Assembly (NCBI GenBank): GCA_030615235.1
Contig: JAUWZR010000056.1
Location: 1 to 11,780, forward strand
Direction of reading: 5' to 3'
Length of the DNA: 11,780 nucleotides
DNA from: Promethearchaeota archaeon
GTDB taxonomy: Archaea; Asgardarchaeota; Lokiarchaeia; Sigyniarchaeales; SOKP01
Position numbers and translations under genes: made by a program. Shown here in pieces: positions 6,675 to 11,780 of this stretch (the stretch's first letter is position 1; each line of letters opens with the position of its first letter). Under the pieces are notes generated by a model. It was not told the DNA's origin. It saw nothing but the letters and a program-made list of their open reading frames with translations, and did not search any database.

Positions 6675-7430
6675 ATGTCTTTCAGATCGGGGTTAAAAGT
6701 GTATCGGAAAAACAAGAGAGTTCCCATAGTTTCGAGCGGTGATTCAACGCTGGACGAGCTATTGGGAGAGGGTGGTTTTCATAAAGACTTAGTTTATCTT
6801 CTTTATGGAGACAAAAAAAAAACTTCGAACATTTTATTGACCACTTCTGTTATTGTTCAGAAATCTTTCGCTAATGGCGGTCTTGGAGAGAAAATTAAGG
6901 TTGCGTATATTGACGCAAATAATCGCTTTAATCCATATAATGTAAGTAAATTTGCTGTTTCCCAAAATTTATCACCCCGAAAAGTGTTAGAAAACATTCT
7001 TATCGCTCGTGCGTTTACTTGGGATCAAATGGTAGAACTTCTAGAGAATAGACTCTCCAAACTTGAAGATATAAAAGTTGTTCTAATCTCTGGCATCACT
7101 ACGCTATTTCAAGGTTACGAAAAACAGACTTTTGAAGATTTACTAAGAGCCATAAGTGGGATTAAAGCAATTCTTCACAAAACAAAACCTTTAATCGTAA
7201 TAACTGCTCCTATGAACGAGTATTCTCTTTACAAACCCAATGGAGGAAAAATCCTTTCCCACTTCGGAAGCGTATTAATAATGATAAACGAAGACGAGCG
7301 ATACACCGAATATGTTCTTGTTCAACACCCTTACTTGCCAGAAAATCGCCTTCTAAAATGGAAGCCGCGCATTCCTAAAAGAAATTTGGCAAATACTACG
7401 AAAAACATGACTTTAGATTGCTGGTTTTAG
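6675..7430 (+). CDS. RecA/RadA-superfamily protein with degenerate Walker motifs (inactivated RadA paralog)
   Basis: This 251-residue protein has a RadA/Rad51-like core. IVSSGDSTLDELLGEGGF (18-35) matches the family's TG-x-x-LD-x-LLGGG start, KVAYIDANNRFNP (75-87) matches YIDTE-x-x-F-x-P, and ENILIARAFTWDQ (106-118) matches NI-x-x-ARA-x-x-x-D. The ATP site is broken: where GxxxxGKT should be, the sequence is YGDKKKTSN (44-52), shortened and without the loop glycines. The Walker B strand KVVLISGIT (134-142) has Ser/Gly where the family has Asp/Ser. ATP hydrolysis is therefore unlikely, and a structural or recruiting role at DNA is more plausible. No N-terminal helix-hairpin-helix domain is present. 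ATG 6675 is the first possible start, since an in-frame TAG lies at 6669-6671. A degenerate polymerase gene lies on the same strand about 2 kb downstream. RadB or a KaiC-like protein are alternatives. Confidence 0.8.
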   Translation: MSFRSGLKVYRKNKRVPIVSSGDSTLDELLGEGGFHKDLVYLLYGDKKKTSNILLTTSVIVQKSFANGGLGEKIKVAYIDANNRFNPYNVSKFAVSQNLSPRKVLENILIARAFTWDQMVELLENRLSKLEDIKVVLISGITTLFQGYEKQTFEDLLRAISGIKAILHKTKPLIVITAPMNEYSLYKPNGGKILSHFGSVLIMINEDERYTEYVLVQHPYLPENRLLKWKPRIPKRNLANTTKNMTLDCWF

Positions 7431-7447
7431 CTTTAGGAAATGTTTAA

Positions 7448-7461
7448 ATGTTAAATAACAT
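7448..7461. repeat. 14-base perfect palindrome ATGTTA-AA-TAACAT
   Basis: This inverted repeat with a 2-base spacer lies 17 bases after the RadA-like gene's stop and about 60 bases before the small ORF at 7522. It could be an operator for the small gene. It is short and AT-rich, so chance is likely enough. Confidence 0.2.
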
Positions 7462-7521
7462 GGATCGAAATAAGAATAAAAGATATTTTAATAGTATAAT
7501 AGTAAAAGAGTTTGATAAGAA

Positions 7522-7656
7522 ATGGCAAAAAAAAAAGCTCCCGCCACTGGGACTGAAAAAGCATTACAGGAGCAGTTTGAAAAGGAAACAGGCAAAAAAG
7601 CAATCCATTGTGGCAATATGACAAAAGGTTACAAGGAATGGAAAGCGAGTCAATAG
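7522..7656 (+). CDS. Small basic protein of 44 residues, function unknown
   Basis: An ATG frame of 44 codons ends at TAG 7654-7656. The protein has a Lys-rich, Ala/Pro-containing start (MAKKKAPATG) and then a compact motif: EKALQEQFEKETGKKAI (12-28), followed by THE residues C30-G31-N32-M33-T34-K35 and GYKEWK (36-41). The pattern E-x-F-x-x-x-T-G-x-x-A-I ... T-K-x-Y-x-x-W recalls short motifs in small archaeal and phage proteins, but I cannot name a family. The codon composition is less AT-rich than the flanks and looks coding. It may be transcribed on its own; TATTTTAATAG around 7484-7494 is a possible TATA region. It ends 14 bases before the convergent DUF3795 gene's stop. No Shine-Dalgarno is evident. 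Confidence 0.6.
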   Translation: MAKKKAPATGTEKALQEQFEKETGKKAIHCGNMTKGYKEWKASQ

Positions 7657-7670
7657 AATAATTAAAAACC

Positions 7671-8099
7671 TTATTCTTTCTTTTTATAGAAATTAGGATC
7701 CTTTTCTTCGAGGGTCAAAGGATCGCCACCATATTGGACTTTACGACCTTTATAATATAAATCTGATTTTTCCTCACACACTTCATTCCATTTTACAATT
7801 CCGTGTTTCTGAATCATAAGGAGATTATATAATTTTGAATTATGAGGCATAAAGATTTCAAAATTGACTATTGGCTGCAATTTTTCGCAAGGAAATTCTT
7901 CACATTCATAGCAGAACTTATGACCCTTACTCATTACACATTCATAAGTTTTACATACGGGAAACTTCAGTATCTGTCCTTTTTGCTCCCGACAGCCTTT
8001 ACAATTGAAAGCTTTAACACCGGGGCATCTCTTGCAATATATTCCACAAGGGGCATGATCCTTAAAATATACATTCATATAACAATACCTATTACTCAT
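7671..8099 (-). CDS. DUF3795-family cysteine-rich protein
   Basis: This 142-residue protein has twelve cysteines, most of them in its first half: C6, C18, C22, C25, C33, C36, C49, C54, C63, C66, C71 and C108. The pattern APCGIYCKRCPG (16-27), CKGC (33-36), CKTYECVMSKGHKFCYECEE (49-68) and FPCEKL (69-74) matches DUF3795, whose members carry CGLxCxxCP, CKxxxC and FCxECxxFPC segments. Metal binding (zinc or iron-sulfur) is inferred from the cysteines; no enzymatic function is established. There is no signal peptide or membrane segment, so it is probably cytoplasmic. It lies 27 bases downstream of the amidohydrolase-like gene on the same strand, so the two probably form an operon. Confidence 0.85.
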   Translation of the reverse strand: MSNRYCYMNVYFKDHAPCGIYCKRCPGVKAFNCKGCREQKGQILKFPVCKTYECVMSKGHKFCYECEEFPCEKLQPIVNFEIFMPHNSKLYNLLMIQKHGIVKWNEVCEEKSDLYYKGRKVQYGGDPLTLEEKDPNFYKKKE

Positions 8100-8126
8100 T
8101 TTATTTTATATTAACTATAATTATTA

Positions 8127-9098
8127 TTATTTTATTTTAAAAAGCCTAGCAGCATTTTCGAAGAGCCATTTTCTTTTAACTTCTTCTTTAAGTGGTAATT
8201 CCATAACGCCATCTGCTAATTGTTTTATTGACATTCCCATAAAAAGCCAAGTTGATCCAAATAAAATTTTATCTTGAAGAACTGAATTACCGAAATGAAT
8301 AAGTGGTTCCCAACCTGTTCCTTTCATACCAATATATTTAGGAAGGTAAGATGCAATATCAATATATATATTAGGATTACGCCAAGCAACGGCTACCAAT
8401 TCGTTTACCCAAGGCCATCCACCATGGCCAGCAATAATCTTTAATTCAGGAAAATCTTGAGCTACAATATCTAAGTAAATAGGTCTTTCAACTTCCATAT
8501 TATTAGTTGAATAATTTATAGATAGATGGAACCAAATAGGAATATCAAGTTCTACGCAAGTAGAATAAATTGGATACATTTTTGCATGATGGGGCGGTAT
8601 CCCAAACATAAAAGGTCTAACGGCTACGCCTCTAAGTCCTAAATCATATGTTCTTCTAATTTCTCGTACGGCTTCCATTCGTTTTAATGGATCAATACCC
8701 GCAAAACCTACGAACTTGTCCGGATAATCATTAACAATCTTAGCATAATAGTCATTTGGAAGCCCTGTAATTCCACTAGGCGTTTCTTCGTCAAGATTAA
8801 AAATAACAGCTTTTTCTACACCCATAGTATCAAGTAATTTAACAAATTCATTGATGGATGATGTCAGTTTTCTTATTTTTGGTAAGAAAGTTTTAATTGC
8901 ATTCTTAAGTTCTGCTTTTTTCATAGTCGTCTTCATAATGTAAAGCTCTTCTGCTGTAATCCCAAGTAGAGGAGCAATTCGTGGACCAAAAACATCTTTA
9001 AGATATCTAGCCATCTGAGGAGGCAACGACACTAAAAGATCGATGAAAACTTCTTCAGTTGGCACATAACAAAGGGAATCAATTATCTTGTATTTCAT
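8127..9098 (-). CDS. Amidohydrolase-2 family (TIM-barrel) protein lacking usual metal ligands
   Basis: This 323-residue protein has the layout of the amidohydrolase-2 family (PF04909; decarboxylases and hydrolases such as the aminocarboxymuconate-semialdehyde decarboxylase type). DKFVGFAGIDP (127-137) matches the F-x-G-x-x-x-x-P strand, RGVAVRPF (156-163) matches KG-x-x-x-x-P, IPIWFHLS (186-193) carries H191, and ELKIIAGHGG (218-227) carries H225. The family's N-terminal metal-binding DxHxH reads DSLCY (7-11), and the C-terminal FGSD Asp is replaced in FGSTWLF (280-286). With both missing, a normal metal centre is unlikely, so it may be a pseudoenzyme or a metal-independent variant. The insert at 20-95 is helical and unassigned. 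The ATG at 9098 follows a TATA-like element by about 25-30 bases, suggesting a nearly leaderless transcript. It leads an operon with the DUF3795 gene. Confidence 0.82.
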   Translation of the reverse strand: MKYKIIDSLCYVPTEEVFIDLLVSLPPQMARYLKDVFGPRIAPLLGITAEELYIMKTTMKKAELKNAIKTFLPKIRKLTSSINEFVKLLDTMGVEKAVIFNLDEETPSGITGLPNDYYAKIVNDYPDKFVGFAGIDPLKRMEAVREIRRTYDLGLRGVAVRPFMFGIPPHHAKMYPIYSTCVELDIPIWFHLSINYSTNNMEVERPIYLDIVAQDFPELKIIAGHGGWPWVNELVAVAWRNPNIYIDIASYLPKYIGMKGTGWEPLIHFGNSVLQDKILFGSTWLFMGMSIKQLADGVMELPLKEEVKRKWLFENAARLFKIK

Positions 9099-9118
9099 TT
9101 TTCATCAAATAATTAAAT

Positions 9119-9131
9119 TTGCTATAAATCT
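9119..9131 (-). promoter_or_regulatory. Putative TATA element of the amidohydrolase-DUF3795 operon
   Basis: The minus strand reads GATTTATAGC (complement of 9121-9130), 23 to 32 bases before the ATG at 9098. Transcription would start at or just before the start codon, so a leaderless mRNA is possible. Confidence 0.4.
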
Positions 9132-9143
9132 TAGAATGCTAAA

Positions 9144-9156
9144 GATCTATATATTA
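9144..9156 (+). promoter_or_regulatory. Putative TATA element of the small-protein/PolB operon
   Basis: GATCTATATATTA, with AAAG just upstream, is the best TATA match on the plus strand before the 9262 gene. The predicted start of transcription is about 9174-9180. That would exclude the ATG at 9167 and give a leader of about 85 bases for ATG 9262. An 8-base direct repeat TTAGAATG at 9131-9138 and 9162-9169 flanks the element. Confidence 0.4.
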
Positions 9157-9261
9157 TTTTTTTAGAATGAAAATCAGAAAATTTTCGATGTATCCTTTTT
9201 TTAATGTTTCAGAACACTATCCTTCTGGGTTGCTCGTAAAACTAAAAAGAAAAGATGTAAA

Positions 9262-9537
9262 ATGTGTGGTAGAACAGTACCAAGCTTTCGTCCTGCACTT
9301 GAACACGAGATTGAAAGCTGGAAAGACTATAAAAGAGCTCTTAGACCAGAAGATCAACAAATCTTTAATAAATTGATGAATTTCGCTCGAATTCACGCTG
9401 ACGCCGGTAGCTTAAGTGCTCGTCCAATGCTCTCAGAGATTCTTTTCATGTCGTTTGCAATTGAACAAGAAAGGAAAATTGGGCAATTGGAGAAGAAGAT
9501 CGAAGAATTAAAGGAATTAATAAAGGGAAAAGAGTAA
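9262..9537 (+). CDS. Small helical protein encoded immediately upstream of PolB
   Basis: This 91-residue protein is rich in charged residues. The middle (LRPEDQQIFNKLMNFARIHA, 27-46, then ARPMLSEILFMSFAIEQERK, 53-72) appears helical. The last 20 residues (GQLEKKIEELKELIKGKE) have a heptad pattern and could form a coiled coil. The stop is 2 bases from the polymerase's TTG, so translation is very probably coupled and the product likely works with the polymerase. The start is uncertain: the frame is open back to 9205, and the codons before ATG 9262 read KKKRCK, making a zinc-knuckle-like CKMCG that this start would cut in half. No ATG, GTG or TTG lies in that upstream stretch. A longer product would need a frameshift from the overlapping frame that starts at ATG 9167. 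I cannot name the family; a DNA-binding or polymerase-accessory role is inferred from context. Confidence 0.7.
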   Translation: MCGRTVPSFRPALEHEIESWKDYKRALRPEDQQIFNKLMNFARIHADAGSLSARPMLSEILFMSFAIEQERKIGQLEKKIEELKELIKGKE

Positions 9538-9539
9538 AG

Positions 9540-11780
9540 TTGGATTCGCAAACAACTTTTAATGGGTGGCTTCTGGATGTATCCACGTATAGCGAAGGAG
9601 TTATCCTCTGGGTAAAAACCGCAAAAGAACAGAAAGTAATAAGAATATACCATCAGTTCAATCCCGAATTTTTCGCTGTTCCTAAAGATGGTGTTGGTAA
9701 TGACCTAAAGAGAATGCAATTTATTCTTACTCAAAATCAGAATGTAAAGAAAGTCCGTATCTGTGAAAAATACGTGAAACTAGAGGACCATGAAAAATCG
9801 AAAGTTCTTGGCGTTAGTGTTGAAAAACCGGCAGTGTTCAAGAAAACTATTAAAGAAATCAATAAAATAGGATTATTTACACTGTATAATACAGATCTCC
9901 CAATTACTCAGATGTACTTCTATGTCAACGACCTTTTCCCTATGTCTTTTTGCTGCTTCAAGATTAAGGTAGAAAATAGCAGCGGGAAGAATGCTAGATT
10001 TTTGCGTCTTGTTTCTATAGATTTACGGGACGATAATGAAGAACTTTTCTACGATTTGCCCCCACTAAGAGCTGTTTGGTTAGATGTAAAAATTAATTAC
10101 CAAGGAATTAAGCCATATTTTAATGATCCTATTTCTTATGCTGAAATCAGTATAGTTCAGAATGACGAAGACAATGTTCCTCGAGCAGATGGGTACAAAA
10201 AACGGAAAATAGTAATTGACAAGAGAAGTGAAGCTGAAATTTTAAGGACCATCAGTAAAGTAATAGAACGCCTTAATCCCGATATTATCCTTACGCAAAA
10301 TGGGGACGAATTCCTCTTCCCTTACTTGGTTGCCCGGGCTTCAGAGAATCGAATGACAAGGGACCTCTACTTATCCCGAGATAAAAAACCATTGGCAAAG
10401 TGTATCTTCGATCTTTCGGGGGGTTCAGACCACTACATGTCCTATGGTATCATTAGACGGCGTTCAAGAACTCAAGTGTATCTAACTGGTAGATTTCACT
10501 TAGACACAACCGCTTACGCCAGCCTTCACTTTTCTGAAGGCAATATTCCCGGGGTTATTGAAGTTGCTCGTATATCGAGAATTACGCTCCAAAGATTAAG
10601 TCGCGTGACCATCGGGGGAGCGCTACAATCAATACAATTTTATTATGCTTACAAGCTTGGCCATCTTATTCCTCCATTCAAAAAAAATCCTGAAGGTTTC
10701 AACACTGGAATCAATTTAATAAAAAGCGATCGTGGTGGTCATATCTTCGAACCAATTATTGGAGTATTTGACCAAGTTGTAGAACTAGACTTTTCCTCGA
10801 TGTATCCTTCTTTAATGGCGAATTTCAATGTTTCTTCGGAGACTATTAATTGTAAGTGCTGTAAAGACGATGGCACAGGTACAAAAGTGCCAGGATTAGA
10901 CTTTCATATTTGTTCAAAAAGGGAAGGTATTATATCAAAATCTATTAGTTTACCGCTCAAAAAAAGATTAAAATACAAAGAATATGTCCGCAAAACTGGA
11001 AGTGTTCGTTATAATTTTACCGATATTGCTCTTAAATGGGTGCTGGTAGTAAGTTTTGGATATTTAGGGTTTAAGAATGCTCGTTTTGGAAAAATAGAAG
11101 CGCATCAGACAGTTTGTGCATTTGCTCGGGAATTTCTCATGCGATCTGCTGAGATTGCTAAAGAACATGGCTGCAAAATTATTCATGGAATCGTCGATTC
11201 GATTTGGCTAAAAGACACAAAAAATCGGCCTGCTGAAGAGTTCGAAGAAATAACGAAGAACATTGCTGATGAAATAACTAAAAGCGTAGGTATTCCAATG
11301 AGTTGGGATGGACGCTATAATGTAATTGTCTTCCTTCCCTCTCGTGCAGAACCAGATATACCGGCCCTAAGTCATTATTGGGGCATCAAGAGCGATGGAA
11401 AAACAAAGGTACGAGGAATTGAAGTTCGGCGTAGAGATATACCGAAAATCGTTAAAGACGCTCAATATGCCTTTATAGATGTATTTCAAGGTGCAAAGAC
11501 CGTTGAAGAGTTTAAACAAAGAATCCCAAAAGCCAAGAGCGTGCTCTACCACTACATAGACAAGATAGAGACAGGTAAAGTTTTGCGGGACGAGCTGACA
11601 ATTCGCCAAAGATTATCTAGAACGCCATCAAAATATAAAGTTAACTCGTACCAAGCTGTTGCGGCGAGACAACTTGAAAGATCGGGAGTGGTGGTAACTC
11701 CGGGTAAAAATGTTCGCTATATTATACTCAATGCCGAAGCTGATCCGGAATTTCCTGAAAAGAAGGTAATTCTTTCAGAT
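9540..11780 (+). CDS. B-family DNA polymerase with degenerate catalytic motifs (PolB2/Dpo2-like; 3' end beyond window)
   Basis: The frame runs from TTG 9540 to the window end without a stop: 747 residues. No ATG, GTG or other TTG lies between the upstream in-frame stop (9462) and 9540, and GGGAAAAGAG (9525-9534) is a possible ribosome site. The order is N-terminal domain, exonuclease domain, palm/fingers, thumb. Exo I reads LDVKI (181-185), with Lys for Glu. Exo II reads TQNGDEFLFPY (252-262), with Leu259 for Asp. Motif A is intact: ELDFSSMYPS (415-424, D417). Motif B is LKWVLVVSFGYLG (498-510), keeping K499 and G507-Y508 but losing the usual Asn. Motif C is IHGIVDS (548-554), in place of YGDTDS, so the first metal-binding Asp is Ile551. 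A cysteine cluster (C438, C440, C441, H456, C458) sits between motifs A and B. This is the pattern of the archaeal PolB family first called inactivated, to which crenarchaeal PolB2/Dpo2 belongs. Proofreading is almost surely absent; polymerase activity is uncertain. Confidence 0.92.
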   Translation, partial: MDSQTTFNGWLLDVSTYSEGVILWVKTAKEQKVIRIYHQFNPEFFAVPKDGVGNDLKRMQFILTQNQNVKKVRICEKYVKLEDHEKSKVLGVSVEKPAVFKKTIKEINKIGLFTLYNTDLPITQMYFYVNDLFPMSFCCFKIKVENSSGKNARFLRLVSIDLRDDNEELFYDLPPLRAVWLDVKINYQGIKPYFNDPISYAEISIVQNDEDNVPRADGYKKRKIVIDKRSEAEILRTISKVIERLNPDIILTQNGDEFLFPYLVARASENRMTRDLYLSRDKKPLAKCIFDLSGGSDHYMSYGIIRRRSRTQVYLTGRFHLDTTAYASLHFSEGNIPGVIEVARISRITLQRLSRVTIGGALQSIQFYYAYKLGHLIPPFKKNPEGFNTGINLIKSDRGGHIFEPIIGVFDQVVELDFSSMYPSLMANFNVSSETINCKCCKDDGTGTKVPGLDFHICSKREGIISKSISLPLKKRLKYKEYVRKTGSVRYNFTDIALKWVLVVSFGYLGFKNARFGKIEAHQTVCAFAREFLMRSAEIAKEHGCKIIHGIVDSIWLKDTKNRPAEEFEEITKNIADEITKSVGIPMSWDGRYNVIVFLPSRAEPDIPALSHYWGIKSDGKTKVRGIEVRRRDIPKIVKDAQYAFIDVFQGAKTVEEFKQRIPKAKSVLYHYIDKIETGKVLRDELTIRQRLSRTPSKYKVNSYQAVAARQLERSGVVVTPGKNVRYIILNAEADPEFPEKKVILSD

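Noticed and set aside
7842..8114. 90-residue plus-strand ORF opposite the DUF3795 gene
   Set aside because: Antisense to a gene with a strong cysteine-motif signature; no motif of its own.
9236..9256. Programmed -1 frameshift site in the A-rich run before the small gene
   Set aside because: The run does not give a proper X-XXY-YYZ slippery heptamer in the 9167 frame, and no downstream stem-loop is evident; a sequencing error or plain start at 9262 is simpler.
9167..9376. 69-residue ORF from ATG 9167 as an independent gene
   Set aside because: Most of it overlaps the 9262 gene in another frame, and the only good TATA element predicts transcription starting after its ATG. It is kept only as a possible source of an N-terminal extension through a frameshift.
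9393..9653. 86-residue minus-strand ORF across the small gene and the PolB start
   Set aside because: Antisense to two coding frames, with aromatic-rich low-quality sequence and no recognisable family.
11367..11609. 80-residue minus-strand ORF within PolB
   Set aside because: Antisense to the thumb-domain coding sequence of the polymerase; a shadow frame.

Overview
The window looks like archaeal chromosome, most likely from an Asgard-type lineage. It is strongly AT-rich and uses AGA/AGG for arginine. Several genes are preceded by archaeal BRE/TATA-like elements and few have a convincing Shine-Dalgarno. The content is a Rab/Ras-type small GTPase, a class-III (sirtuin) deacylase, tandem long-chain acyl-CoA ligases, a DUF3795 cysteine-rich protein, a RadA-like protein and a B-family DNA polymerase. 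The lineage is an inference from gene content; no rRNA or tRNA gene was seen.

Layout. Positions 1-654 hold the 3' end of a radical SAM gene (+). It converges on a Ras-superfamily GTPase gene (796-1377, -). A divergent AT-rich promoter region with a 20-base imperfect direct repeat separates the GTPase from a sirtuin gene (1587-2366, +). The sirtuin converges on two tandem paralogous AMP-forming acyl-CoA ligase genes (2466-4181 and 4580-6295, both -), each with its own, visibly related promoter. The gap between the ligases holds a wrecked M29-type aminopeptidase gene on the + strand: the first ~30 and last ~25 codons remain, the middle is gone, and the two ends are in different frames. A 379-base divergent intergenic region follows.

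From 6675 onward three + strand genes may belong together functionally: a RecA/RadA-like protein whose Walker A and Walker B motifs are both broken (6675-7430), a small helical protein (9262-9537), and a B-family DNA polymerase starting 2 bases later at a TTG (9540-11780, running off the window). The polymerase has lost key acidic residues in Exo I, Exo II and palm motif C but keeps motif A. This is the pattern of the 'inactivated' archaeal PolB family related to crenarchaeal PolB2/Dpo2. A degenerate recombinase paralog near a degenerate polymerase resembles, in logic only, the bacterial ImuA-ImuB-DnaE2 mutagenesis cassette. This is the most interesting content of the window. Inserted between these genes are a 44-residue protein gene (7522-7656, +) and a two-gene minus-strand operon: an amidohydrolase-2 family protein lacking its usual metal ligands (8127-9098) and the DUF3795 protein (7671-8099).

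No CRISPR array, insertion sequence, integrase or RNA gene was recognised.
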